From the NCBI GenBank assembly GCA_025354865.1, contig JANXMB010000112.1:1-34234 (forward strand): a stretch of DNA of 34,234 bases, written 5' to 3'. Both the position numbers and the translations under genes were made by a program. Within the stretch, counting starts at the first letter, position 1, and the number at the start of each line of letters is the position of its first letter. Shown here in pieces: positions 9,592-18,096 of the stretch. The notes under the pieces are model-generated. The model worked only from the letters and a program-made list of their open reading frames with translations, searched no databases and was not told the DNA's origin. The DNA is from Acetobacteraceae bacterium (GTDB lineage: Bacteria > Pseudomonadota > Alphaproteobacteria > Acetobacterales > Acetobacteraceae).

Positions 9592-10572
9592 ATGGCGTTC
9601 CGCCCCGGTTTTGAAAGCGCCTCGATGGACGGGATGCCCTCGATCCTTTTCGAAGATCTGGCGTTGCCCCAGGCCGACACCTGGAGCCAGCGGACCCTGA
9701 AAGCGCCCATCGGCTGCGTCGGGGTCGGTGTGCATTCGGGCCGCAAAACCAATCTGACCTTGAATCCCGCCGCCCCCAATCACGGCATCGTGTTTCGGCG
9801 CACCGATCTCGGCGTCGATATTCCCGCCCGTTTCGACGCGGTCTGCGAGACCCGCCTGTGCACCGTCATTGGCGCCGGCGCCGCCCGGGTTGGCACGGTT
9901 GAACACCTGATGGCCGCGCTGGCCGGCACCGGCATCGACAACGCGCTGATCGAAATCGACGGGCCGGAAGTGCCGATCCTCGACGGGTCGGCGGCGCAGT
10001 TCCTGTTCCTGCTGGATTGCGTCGGCATCGTCGAACAAGGCGAGCCGCGCAGCACCATCGAAATACTGCGCCCGGTCCGCGTGACGGACGGCGCGGCCTT
10101 CGCCGAACTGCGCCCCTTCCCGCGCACGTCCCGCGTCGCGCCACCCGTGCTGGATATGGAACTGACGATCGACTTCCCCGCCGCCGCGATCGGCAAGCAG
10201 GGCTGCGCACTGCGGCTGACGCCAAACAGTTTCCGCGAGGAACTCTCCGCCGCCCGCACCTTCGCCATGGCGGCAGAAGTGGCCCAGTTGCAGAAAGCCG
10301 GACTGGCGCTCGGCGGCAGCCTGGACAACGCCGTGGTGGTCGATGGCGACAAAGTGCTGAACCCAACCGGGCTGCGCATGCCGCGCGAGTTCGCCCGCCA
10401 CAAGATGCTGGATGCCGTTGGCGACCTCGCATTGGCCGGCGCCGCGCTGCACGGCCGCTTCGTCGCCCACCGCACCGGCCATGCGCTGAACAACAAGCTG
10501 CTGCGGGCACTGTTCGCCGATGCCTCCGCTTGGCGCTATCTCGCCGACGTCGCGGTCGCCGCAGCCGCATAG
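9592..10572 (+). CDS. lpxC: LpxC, UDP-3-O-acyl-GlcNAc deacetylase
   Basis: Zn-dependent cytoplasmic deacetylase, the committed step of lipid A synthesis. 326 residues. Zinc ligands of the family can be read as H105 in TVEHLMAAL and H270/D274 in RHKMLDAVGD; the conserved HALNNKLL histidine is H297. The sequence from QRTLKAPIGCVGVGVHSG (33-50) aligns with the usual N-terminus, so about 30 extra residues precede the catalytic fold. ATG codons at residues 12 and 15 are alternative starts, but the GGGCGGA site just upstream of 9592 favours the long form. Placement directly after ftsZ is typical of many proteobacterial dcw clusters and shows a Gram-negative cell envelope. Confidence 0.96.
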   Translation: MAFRPGFESASMDGMPSILFEDLALPQADTWSQRTLKAPIGCVGVGVHSGRKTNLTLNPAAPNHGIVFRRTDLGVDIPARFDAVCETRLCTVIGAGAARVGTVEHLMAALAGTGIDNALIEIDGPEVPILDGSAAQFLFLLDCVGIVEQGEPRSTIEILRPVRVTDGAAFAELRPFPRTSRVAPPVLDMELTIDFPAAAIGKQGCALRLTPNSFREELSAARTFAMAAEVAQLQKAGLALGGSLDNAVVVDGDKVLNPTGLRMPREFARHKMLDAVGDLALAGAALHGRFVAHRTGHALNNKLLRALFADASAWRYLADVAVAAAA

Positions 10573-10578
10573 GGCTTT

Positions 10579-11280
10579 ATGTTCTCCGACGATACCGCGT
10601 TGGTCCTGTTCTCCGGCGGGCAGGATTCGACGACCTGCCTGGCCTGGGCGCTCGCCCGCTATCGGCATGTCGAGACCATCGGCTTTGCCTACGGCCAGCG
10701 CCACGCGATCGAACTGACCTGCCGAGCACCCATCCGGCATGCGCTGGCATGCGATGCGTTGGGGGAGGACCATATGGTGGACCTCACCGCCACATTGGCC
10801 GGGCTGGGGCAGACGGCGATGACCGCCGACATCGCCATCGCCATGACGGAAGAAGGCCTGCCCAACACCTTCGTCCCCGGCCGCAATCTTTTGTTCGCCA
10901 CCTGCGCGGCCGCCCTGGCATGGCGGCGCGGGCTGCGGCGGATCGTGCTGGGCGTGTGCGAGACGGATTACTCCGGCTACCCCGACTGCCGCGACGACAC
11001 GATGAAAGCCATGCAGTTGGCGCTGAATTTGGGCATGCAACGTCGCTTCGTGCTGGAAACCCCCTTGATGTGGCGGGACAAAGCCGCCACCTGGGCGTTG
11101 GCAGCATCGTTGGGCGGCGACAGCTTGATCGAGACGGTTCGCACCCTGACCCATAGCTGCTACCTTGGCGATCGGACGCATCGACACGACTGGGGCTTCG
11201 GCTGCGGCACCTGCCCGGCTTGCGCACTCCGATCAGGCGGGTGGCACCGGTGGCGCGAACAGAACGGAGAGAGTGCATGA
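10579..11280 (+). CDS. queC: QueC, 7-cyano-7-deazaguanine (preQ0) synthase
   Basis: ATP-dependent enzyme that converts 7-carboxy-7-deazaguanine to preQ0 in the queuosine pathway for tRNA wobble modification. 233 residues. The PP-loop SGGQDS is at residues 12-17. [10 protein letters not shown] (97-106), [13 protein letters not shown] (128-140) and the zinc cysteines C194, C209, C212 and C215 are family hallmarks, so the protein looks complete. It begins six bases after the lpxC stop and has only a weak AGGG upstream, so it may be expressed by read-through from lpxC. Its stop overlaps the start of the next gene (ATGA). No other queuosine genes are in the window. Confidence 0.95.
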   Translation: MFSDDTALVLFSGGQDSTTCLAWALARYRHVETIGFAYGQRHAIELTCRAPIRHALACDALGEDHMVDLTATLAGLGQTAMTADIAIAMTEEGLPNTFVPGRNLLFATCAAALAWRRGLRRIVLGVCETDYSGYPDCRDDTMKAMQLALNLGMQRRFVLETPLMWRDKAATWALAASLGGDSLIETVRTLTHSCYLGDRTHRHDWGFGCGTCPACALRSGGWHRWREQNGESA

Positions 11281-11657
11281 ACAAGCTGGCATCGATCGTT
11301 GCGGCCCTGCTGATGGCTGCGCCTTTGGCGGTTCCTCCGGCCGCACACGCCGCCGGGGCGATTTCCATCCGGGTGGAAACCGCCGGGGATCTGGCGGAAC
11401 TATGCGGCGTGAACCCGAAAGACTCGGCGGCCGACGCGAAAATCAATTTCTGCCACGGCTTCGCCCAAGGCGTGCTGGACGTCGAGCGCAAATACGCCGG
11501 CGACAAGAAGAAGTTCTGCTTCCCCTCCAAGCCCCCGACCCGCACCGAGACGATGGGCGAGTTCACCAACTGGGTGCGCGCCTTGCCGGCGCATAAGACC
11601 CTTGGCCCGGTCGATGGCTTGTTCCAGTTCCTGGGGGAACGGTTTCCCTGCAAATAG
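11277..11657 (+). CDS. Small exported Rap1a/Tai-family-like protein
   Basis: 126 residues with a clear signal peptide ([19 protein letters not shown]..., probable cut after AHA near residue 23). The mature part has four cysteines: ELCGV, NFCHGF, KKFCFP and the terminal PCK. The pattern TAGDLAELC, then C-x-G-F-x-x-G, then F-C-x-P, recalls the Rap1a/Tai domain, first described in immunity proteins against type VI amidase effectors but widespread as periplasmic proteins of unknown role. No effector or secretion gene is nearby, so an immunity role is not supported. The start overlaps the queC stop by four bases, so it is coupled to queC. The family call is by pattern and moderately secure. Confidence 0.7.
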   Translation: MNKLASIVAALLMAAPLAVPPAAHAAGAISIRVETAGDLAELCGVNPKDSAADAKINFCHGFAQGVLDVERKYAGDKKKFCFPSKPPTRTETMGEFTNWVRALPAHKTLGPVDGLFQFLGERFPCK

Positions 11658-11681
11658 GGCAGCGGCAAGACAACCGCCGAT

Positions 11682-12416
11682 ATGGGCCTAACTGACATCG
11701 GCCTCGTTCTGCTCGGTGCCTTCGCAGGCGGGGTCGTCAGCGGATTGACCGGTTTCGGCACCGGCATCACCGCGATGGGATTCTGGCTCTACACCCTATC
11801 CCCGCCCGTCGCCGCCTCCCTCGCCGTCGTCTGCTCGGTGGTCTCGCAAACCCAGAACCTGCCGCTGATCTGGAAACGGATCGACTGGCGGATCGTGCTG
11901 CCCTTCGTGATACCCGGCATCCTGGGCGTGCCCTTCGGCACCTGGCTGCTGCCACACACCGACCCCAAATTGTTCAAGATCGGGGTCGGATCGTTCCTGG
12001 CGCTTTATTCGGCCTACGTGCTGATCAAGAACGCGTCGGTGGTGCGCAACTGGGGCGGCGTTTGGGCCGACGGCGCGGTGGGGTTCGTCGGCGGCGTGCT
12101 GGGCGGGCTATCGGGACTGTCCGGCCCGGCGCCCATCGTCTGGACCGATTTTCGCGGCTATTCCAAGGAACATCGCCGCTGCGTGCTGCAAACTTTCAAT
12201 CTGGCAATCCTGGCGATCGCCTTGGTCTCGCACGCTCTGTCGGGACTGCTGACGCCGCAGGTGGGATTGGCGGTGCTGGCCGCCCTGCCCGGCACCACCA
12301 TCGGCGCGCAGGTGGGCGCGCGCCTGTATCTCCGGCTGGCGGACCGCAACTACCAGCGCGTGGTCATGATCCTGCTGATCGTTTCCGGCGTCTCGTTGAT
12401 CGTCGCCAGTTGGTAG
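11682..12416 (+). CDS. TauE/SafE-family membrane permease
   Basis: 244 residues with about seven to eight hydrophobic segments. The N-terminal repeat GAFAGGVVSGLTGFGTGI and the matching internal GFVGGVLGGLSGLSGPAPIVW (about 130-150) are the glycine-rich paired motifs of the TauE/SafE family, whose members export sulfite, sulfoacetate or other organic anions. The substrate cannot be told from sequence. It follows the Rap1a-like gene by 24 bases in the same direction and converges with the dehydrogenase gene that ends 11 bases away; no terminator hairpin fits in that gap. A second, unrelated-looking TauE/SafE protein lies at 29987-30727. Confidence 0.85.
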   Translation: MGLTDIGLVLLGAFAGGVVSGLTGFGTGITAMGFWLYTLSPPVAASLAVVCSVVSQTQNLPLIWKRIDWRIVLPFVIPGILGVPFGTWLLPHTDPKLFKIGVGSFLALYSAYVLIKNASVVRNWGGVWADGAVGFVGGVLGGLSGLSGPAPIVWTDFRGYSKEHRRCVLQTFNLAILAIALVSHALSGLLTPQVGLAVLAALPGTTIGAQVGARLYLRLADRNYQRVVMILLIVSGVSLIVASW

Positions 12417-12427
12417 GCCGTCGCGGG

Positions 12428-13504
12428 TTATAAATTCATCCCGCGCACGGCTTCGACAACAGCGGCGGTGACCTCCGCCGTTGTTGCCTTACCGCCCAGA
12501 TCGGGCGACAGGATGCCGGCTTTGCAGACCTGCTCCACCGCCTTCATCAGCAGGTCGGCGGCGGGTTTTTCCCCCAGATGTTCCAGCATCATCGCCGCCG
12601 TCCAGAAGCTGGCGACGGGGTTGGCAATGCCTTTGCCGGTGATATCGAAGGCGGACCCGTGGATCGGTTCGAACATCGACGGGCCGCGCCGCTGCGGATC
12701 GATGTTGCCGGTGGGCGCGATGCCCAGCGAGCCCGCCAGAGCAGCGGCCAGATCGGACAGGATATCGGCGTGCAAATTGGTCGCGACGACCGTATCGATC
12801 GATCGCGGCTTCAGAACCATGCGCATGGTCATGGCATCGACCAACTCCTTGTCCCAGGTCACATCCTTGTAATCGTGGGAAACCAGGGCCGCGATCTCGT
12901 CCCAGAACACCATGCCGTGCCGTTGCGCATTCGACTTGGTTACCACCGTCAGGTGCTTGCGCGGGCGGGAACGCGCGATATCGAAGGCCGCGCGCATGAT
13001 GCGTTCGACGCCGGTGCGGGTGAAAATGGCGACCTCGGTGGCGACTTCCTCGGGCAGGCCGCGATGGGTGCGCCCGCCCTGCCCGGCATACTCGCCTTCC
13101 GAGTTTTCGCGCACGATCACCCAGTCCAGATCGCCCTCGTTCACGTTGCGCAACGGCGACGTCACGCCGGGCAGGATGCGCGTGGGGCGCACATTGGCAT
13201 ACTGGTCCAGCCCCTGGCAGATTTGCAGCCGCAAACCCCAGAGCGAGATGTGATCGGGAATGTTGGGATCGCCAACGGCGCCGAAATAGATCGCATCGGC
13301 GGTGCGCAGCCAGGCCATACCGTCGGCCGGCATGAATTCGCCGTGCTTGCGATACCAGTCCGAACCCCAGTCGTAATGATCGACGTTCAATACGATATCG
13401 CCGATTTTGGCGACGACGGCGTCCAGCACCTCCAACCCGGCGGCGATGACTTCCGGGCCGATGCCGTCGGCGGGGATGGAGGCGATACGATACTGGCGGG
13501 GCAT
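12428..13504 (-). CDS. ttuC: Tartrate dehydrogenase / D-malate dehydrogenase family protein
   Basis: Decarboxylating beta-hydroxyacid dehydrogenase of the isocitrate/isopropylmalate family, expected to use NAD and a divalent metal on tartrate or D-malate. 358 residues. IASIPADGIGPEVIAAGLEVL is near the N-terminus. DWVIVRENSEGEYAGQGG, TVVTKSNAQRHGMVFWDE, the metal-site stretch TNLHADILSDLAAALAGSLG and FEPIHGSAFDITGKGIANP follow. The ATG at 13504 is preferred because GAGGA (complement of 13513-13517) sits eight bases upstream; a TTG five codons earlier would bury that site. It lies 79 bases downstream of selD on the same strand. TtuC and DmlA cannot be separated by eye, and IPM dehydrogenase is less likely. 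Confidence 0.88.
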   Translation of the reverse strand: MPRQYRIASIPADGIGPEVIAAGLEVLDAVVAKIGDIVLNVDHYDWGSDWYRKHGEFMPADGMAWLRTADAIYFGAVGDPNIPDHISLWGLRLQICQGLDQYANVRPTRILPGVTSPLRNVNEGDLDWVIVRENSEGEYAGQGGRTHRGLPEEVATEVAIFTRTGVERIMRAAFDIARSRPRKHLTVVTKSNAQRHGMVFWDEIAALVSHDYKDVTWDKELVDAMTMRMVLKPRSIDTVVATNLHADILSDLAAALAGSLGIAPTGNIDPQRRGPSMFEPIHGSAFDITGKGIANPVASFWTAAMMLEHLGEKPAADLLMKAVEQVCKAGILSPDLGGKATTAEVTAAVVEAVRGMNL

Positions 13505-13583
13505 GGGCTGGATCCTCAATTTCTATCCCGCACTTACCAAGGTTCGGGGCGGCTGGCATCCCCCGCCCGAGGGCGCGGCGGGT

Positions 13584-15695
13584 TCAGCCGCGATCGAGCC
13601 GCATAAGCCGTTCCCCGGCCGCTTCGACCGTGCCGATCGCCGCCGCCTGCATCCCGGCGGCCAGCAACGCGGCCAGACAGGCGTCGGCCCGCGCGGGCGC
13701 CACCCCGGCGAGCAGCCCGCCCGAGGTTTGCGGATCGATCAGCAACGCCGTGCGCGGGTCGGCGTCGATGCCGGCGAGCACGCGTCCGTTGTCGGGCGCC
13801 AAGGTGCTTTCCACCCCCTGCTCAGATAGCAGCAGCGCGCCCGGCAGCAACGGAATCGCATCGATCCGCAGGACGGCGGAAAGCTCGGATGCGGTCAACA
13901 TCTCCCCCAAATGGCCGGCGAGGCCGAAGCCGGTGACGTCGGTGCAGGCGCTGGCCCGATGCGCCAGGAAGATGCGCGCGGCGTCGGCATTGCTGCGGCA
14001 CATCGACGCGATCGCAGCTTGCAACCACGCCGCCTTGGCCAACCCGCGCATATGGCCGGCGAGCACGATGCCGGTGCCGAGCGGCTTGGTGAGGATGAGG
14101 ATGTCGCCGATGCGGAGGCCGGATTTGCGCAGCACGCGGCCGGGTTCGGCCAATCCGGTGACGGCGAAGCCGAGGGCCGATTCGGCTGCCTCCGCGCTAT
14201 GCCCGCCGACGAGGCTGCAGCCATCGGCCGTCAGCACCTGCGTCGCCCCCAGCAACATCGCGGTGAGTTCGGCGCGCATTTTCGCCCCCGAGGCATAGGG
14301 CACCGAGGCGATGGCCAGCGCGGTCCAGGGTTTGGCGCCCATGGCATGGATATCGGACAGCGCATGCGCGGCAGCGACCTGACCGAAGACGAATGGATCG
14401 TCCAGAAATGCCCGGAAATGATCGACCGATTGGACCAATAGCTGGCCTGGCGGTGGGCGCAGCACGGCGGCGTCGTCGCGTTCCTCGGGTGCGCCGGGCA
14501 GCGCAGCCAGGGCGCCGGCCAGGACCTCCGCCCCGACTTTGGCGCCGCAGCCGCCGCAGCGCATGGGGTCGGCGGGATCGGTCGGCATACGCATGTCTTT
14601 GTACATCCGCATCCAGCGACGATCGATCCAATCCTTCAACCGCCAAACCGCGCGCCCCGAGACCGCCATGCCATTGCGCCAAGCCACCGCGCGCCCATCG
14701 CCGAGGCCCAAGATCGCCAGCGCACCCCGTTGCGGTTTCCACGGTTTCGGCGCATGGCCCCGAGCCGCCAGCCGCAAATTCTCCGCCAGCGGCGCCCCCG
14801 CTCGGACCGCCCACACCCCGGATTTCGGACGCCCGAACGCCGCGCAATCGCCGGCGGCAAAGACGAAATCGTGGCTGACGCTGCGCAGGGCCGCATCCAC
14901 CACGACGCAGCCGGCGGGGTCGCAGGTCAGGCCGGATTCCAGCAAAAACCGTTGCGCCACAACGCCGGTCGCCCAAAGCGCTGCCGTCGCGTCCAGCGCC
15001 GATCCGTCCGACAGGGGCAACACGCCGCCCGCCAAAGCCCCCGCCACCACACCGGATGCGAGTTCCACCCCAGCCTCCACCAACGCCGCCCGCGCGATTT
15101 TCCGCGCGGCGGGCGGGGCGGCGGCGAGGGGTTCGGCGGTGGAGGAAACCAAGACCACTTTCGGCTGGCCACGAAACCGTACGGCCAGGGCCAAGGCCAG
15201 TTCCACCCCGCCGGCCCCGCCGCCAATCACGGCGATGCGGGAGTCCGGCGGAAGTGCGGCTTCCAGTGCGTTCAGCCGTTGCAGGAAGCCGCCGATCGGC
15301 TTGACCGGGATACCGCCGCCAGCCGGCATGGCCGGGATGCCGCCGATGTTAATGGACAGTAGATCGAAGCTGATCGGCGGCCGGCCGATCAGACCGATTG
15401 TGCGTCCGGCGAGATCGATCGAGATCGCCTCCGCCAGGATCAAACGCGCGCCGGCCGCCGTTGCAAGAGGGGCGAGGTCGATATGGGCTTCCTCGACGGT
15501 GCATTCGCCGCGGATCAGGGCGGGCAACATGCCGGAGTATGGGGTTTCCGGTTCCCGCCCGACCAAAGTCAGGCGCACGCCGGGTTCGGGGCGCATGGCG
15601 AAGCGGCGCAACACCTCCAGATGCGCGTGGCCGGCGCCGAGCAGCAGGATATCGGTTTCGATCGGGCGGTTGGGTTGCATGGCGGTTTGTCGCAT
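13584..15695 (-). CDS. selD: Selenide, water dikinase fused to FAD/NAD(P) oxidoreductase
   Basis: 703-residue two-domain protein. Residues about 14-320 are a pyridine-nucleotide-disulfide (NDH-2-like) oxidoreductase: ILLLGAGHAHLEVLRRF (FAD site), IAVIGGGAGGVELALALA (156-171, second nucleotide site) and FVFAAGDCAAF (278-287). Residues about 375-703 are SelD, which makes selenophosphate from selenide and ATP. The active-site loop is CGGCGAKVG, with C383 and K386 in the positions of E. coli Cys17 and Lys20; DHFRAF, DIHAMGAKPWTALAI, GGHSAEAAESALGFAVTG, TDVTGFGLAGH and DPQTSGGLL follow. Such fusions are known in other bacteria and some algae; the oxidoreductase may supply reduced selenium, which is inference. 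Start at 15695 has only weak AGGG upstream; an ATG at 15680 is possible. No selA, selB, selC or mnmH is in the window. Confidence 0.94.
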   Translation of the reverse strand: MRQTAMQPNRPIETDILLLGAGHAHLEVLRRFAMRPEPGVRLTLVGREPETPYSGMLPALIRGECTVEEAHIDLAPLATAAGARLILAEAISIDLAGRTIGLIGRPPISFDLLSINIGGIPAMPAGGGIPVKPIGGFLQRLNALEAALPPDSRIAVIGGGAGGVELALALAVRFRGQPKVVLVSSTAEPLAAAPPAARKIARAALVEAGVELASGVVAGALAGGVLPLSDGSALDATAALWATGVVAQRFLLESGLTCDPAGCVVVDAALRSVSHDFVFAAGDCAAFGRPKSGVWAVRAGAPLAENLRLAARGHAPKPWKPQRGALAILGLGDGRAVAWRNGMAVSGRAVWRLKDWIDRRWMRMYKDMRMPTDPADPMRCGGCGAKVGAEVLAGALAALPGAPEERDDAAVLRPPPGQLLVQSVDHFRAFLDDPFVFGQVAAAHALSDIHAMGAKPWTALAIASVPYASGAKMRAELTAMLLGATQVLTADGCSLVGGHSAEAAESALGFAVTGLAEPGRVLRKSGLRIGDILILTKPLGTGIVLAGHMRGLAKAAWLQAAIASMCRSNADAARIFLAHRASACTDVTGFGLAGHLGEMLTASELSAVLRIDAIPLLPGALLLSEQGVESTLAPDNGRVLAGIDADPRTALLIDPQTSGGLLAGVAPARADACLAALLAAGMQAAAIGTVEAAGERLMRLDRG

Positions 15696-15801
15696 GCCCT
15701 ATGCCGAAGCGCGAGGCGGCTTGCGGCGGGCTGTGCCAAAGGGGCAAAATCCGGCCGGCAATCGACTCCTTAGACTGCATAGGCCATCGAAAGTTCCTGC
15801 C
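15696..15801. promoter_or_regulatory. Divergent intergenic region selD / DUF1028 gene
   Basis: 106 bases between two outward-facing genes must hold both promoters. A small palindrome TGCC-5-GGCA (15734-15746) is the only symmetry I noticed. No convincing -35/-10 pair was found on either strand. Confidence 0.4.
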
Positions 15802-16521
15802 ATGACCTGGTCCATCCTCGCCCGAGACCCCGCCACCGGTGCCATCGGTGCCGCCGTTGCCACGCGGTTTTTCGCCGTCGGCGCGCTGGCCATCCATGTC
15901 GAGGGCGGAGTCGCCGCCATCGCCACCCAAGCCCTCATCAATCCCATGTTCGCCGTGCTCGGCATGCCCCGCCTGCGGGCCGGAGAAGCACCCGACGCCG
16001 TCGCGCAGGCGCTGCTGTCCGCCGACCCCGGCCGCGCCCATCGGCAGTTGCACATCCTGGACGCGACCGGCCGCAGTGCCGCCGAAACCGGGGCGGCCTG
16101 CGTCTCCTGGTGCGGATCGGTGCGCGGCACCGACGTGTCGGTTGCTGGGAATATGCTGGCCGGGCCGGAAGTGGTCCAACGAACCCTTGCCGTATTCGAG
16201 AATACCGATGGACCGCTAGCCGAACGCCTGCTCGCCGCGCTGGAAGCCGGGGAACAGGCCGGCGGCGACAAGCGCGGCAAACAATCCGCCGCACTGAAAA
16301 TCGCCACCAGCGACCCGTACCCCGACCTCGACATTCGCACCGACGACCACCCCGATCCGTTGCGCGAGTTGCGCCGCCTCTACGCCGTTTCGCAGGAGCG
16401 GTTCGGGGTATTCCGCCGTTTTCTCCCCGGCGCCGACAGCCCCGGCGGCGTCTTCGATCGCACAGTCATCGACGCCGCCATCGCCCGCGATCGGAAACCG
16501 ATCTTGCATCGTCGGCCATAA
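15802..16521 (+). CDS. DUF1028 family protein (Ntn-hydrolase-like fold)
   Basis: 239 residues, the usual size. The opening TWSILARDPATGAIGAAVATRFFAVGAL, then GGVAAIATQALINPMFAVLG, LLSADPGRAHRQLHILD, SVAGNMLAGPEVVQ, ERLLAALEAGEQAGGDKRGKQSAAL and the ending DPYPDLDIRTDDHPDPLRELRRLY match the whole DUF1028 pattern. The family adopts an Ntn-hydrolase-like fold, and its reaction is, to my knowledge, not established. The open frame runs far upstream, but the ATG at 15802 matches the family N-terminus; the ribosome site is poor. It is followed after 62 bases by a peptide-type ABC binding protein, which suggests a role in handling an imported peptide, amide or similar compound. Confidence 0.88.
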   Translation: MTWSILARDPATGAIGAAVATRFFAVGALAIHVEGGVAAIATQALINPMFAVLGMPRLRAGEAPDAVAQALLSADPGRAHRQLHILDATGRSAAETGAACVSWCGSVRGTDVSVAGNMLAGPEVVQRTLAVFENTDGPLAERLLAALEAGEQAGGDKRGKQSAALKIATSDPYPDLDIRTDDHPDPLRELRRLYAVSQERFGVFRRFLPGADSPGGVFDRTVIDAAIARDRKPILHRRP

Positions 16522-16583
16522 CGCCGCTTGCGCCGCCCCGCCCGGCGCGACCACATTAGGCCGCCGATCGTGGGAGTTCCTCA

Positions 16584-18086
16584 ATGCGCCGTTTCCTGCT
16601 CGCCGCTGCCTGTCTGCTGACGTTTTCCACCGCCACCCAGGCGCAAACCCTGCGCATCGCGTTGCGGGAAGATCCGGACATCCTCGATCCCACGCTGGCG
16701 CGTTCCTATGTCGGGCGGATCGTGTTCGCCGGTCTGTGCGACAAGCTGTTCGACCTGAACGAAAAGCTGGAAATCGTGCCGCAACTGGCGACCGCCTACG
16801 AGTGGGCCGACGCCAAAACCTTGATCCTGCACCTGCGCCAGGGCGTCGTCTTCCATAATGGAGAGAAATTCGACGCGGCGGCGGTGAAATTCTCCCTCGA
16901 ACGGCATCTGACCATGCCGGCCAGTTTCCGCCGCAGCGAAATCGGTACCATCGACCAGGTCGAAATCGTCGATAGCGCGACGGTCCGAATCGTCCTGAAG
17001 GCCGCGACCTCCCCTTTGCTGGCGCAGCTCACGGATCGCGCCGGCATGATGTATCCGCCCAAAGCCACGGAAGCCGCCGGCAAGGATTTCGGCCAGCGAC
17101 CGATCTGTTCCGGCCCGTTCCAGTTCGTCGAGCGGGTCGCCCAGGACCGGATCGTGCTGGAACGCTTCCCCGGCTACTGGGACGCGAAGGCCGTGCATTT
17201 CGACAAAGTGGTCTACCGTCCGATGCCAGATAGCACGGTTTTAACCGCCAATCTGCGGGCCGGGTCGATCGATCTGGCGGAACGCGTGCTGCCAACCGAT
17301 GTTGCCACCATCGAAGCCGACGCCAAACTGCGCATCGTATCCTCCCCCGCGCTGGGGTACGAGGGCATCACCTTCAACCTCGCCAACGGCGACCGATCGA
17401 AAGCGCCGATCGACCAAAGCGCGCTGCTGCGCCAAGCGTTCGAGGCCGCACTGGACCGCAAAGCGCTGGTCGATGTCGTGTTCGCCGGCAAATACCAGCC
17501 GAACGCGCAAGCGATCTCCCCCGCGTCGCCGTACTACATCCCGGACATTCCCACCGGTCCGCGCGACCTTGCCCGCGCCAAGGCGCTGGTCCGGCAGTCC
17601 GGCATCCCGACCCCGATCGCAGTGTCGATGAACGTGCCCAACACGCCCGATCGCGCCCAATTGGCCGAGGTCATCCAGGCCATGGTGCGGGAGGCCGGGT
17701 TCGAGCTGAAAATCAACCTTATCGAATTCGCCTCATCATTGCAGGCCGCCGCGCAGGGCAATTTCGAGACCTACCTTATCGGTTGGTCGGGCCGCGCCGA
17801 TCCCGACGGCAACCTGTATAGTTTCATGCACACCGGCGGCGGGCAGAACGACGCCCATTATTCCAATCCCGTCGTCGACGACATGCTCGATCGCGCTCGG
17901 CAAATATCGGATGTCGCCGACCGCCGCGCCGCCTATGCGAAAATGTGGCAGGCGCAGCGGGCCGATATGCCGCTGATCTACCTGTTTTCCCCGGTCAACA
18001 TCGTCGGGCACACCGCCAAGTTGACGGGATTCCGAGCGGTGCCGGATGGGATGATCCGGCTGCAGGGATTGGCGTTGGGCAAGTAG
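16584..18086 (+). CDS. ABC transporter substrate-binding protein, peptide/nickel (SBP_bac_5) family
   Basis: 500-residue periplasmic binding protein. Signal peptide at 1-20 (basic MRRF, hydrophobic core, cut near TQA-Q). The mature protein starts TLRIALREDPDILDPTLARS, as in DppA/OppA/GsiB-type proteins. LHLRQGVVFHNGEKFDAAAVKFSLER (about 81-105) and GPFQFVERVAQDRIVLERFPGYWD are family hallmarks, as is the C-terminal GWSGRADPDGNLYSFMHTGGGQN that lines the ligand cleft. It binds an unknown ligand and hands it to the two permeases that follow. DUF1028 upstream hints at a peptide-like or amide ligand. Confidence 0.92.
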   Translation: MRRFLLAAACLLTFSTATQAQTLRIALREDPDILDPTLARSYVGRIVFAGLCDKLFDLNEKLEIVPQLATAYEWADAKTLILHLRQGVVFHNGEKFDAAAVKFSLERHLTMPASFRRSEIGTIDQVEIVDSATVRIVLKAATSPLLAQLTDRAGMMYPPKATEAAGKDFGQRPICSGPFQFVERVAQDRIVLERFPGYWDAKAVHFDKVVYRPMPDSTVLTANLRAGSIDLAERVLPTDVATIEADAKLRIVSSPALGYEGITFNLANGDRSKAPIDQSALLRQAFEAALDRKALVDVVFAGKYQPNAQAISPASPYYIPDIPTGPRDLARAKALVRQSGIPTPIAVSMNVPNTPDRAQLAEVIQAMVREAGFELKINLIEFASSLQAAAQGNFETYLIGWSGRADPDGNLYSFMHTGGGQNDAHYSNPVVDDMLDRARQISDVADRRAAYAKMWQAQRADMPLIYLFSPVNIVGHTAKLTGFRAVPDGMIRLQGLALGK

Positions 18087-18096
18087 CCGGCCGGCC

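Noticed and set aside
12417-12427. Possible terminator between converging TauE/SafE and dehydrogenase genes
   Set aside because: The gap is only 11 bases and has no symmetry.
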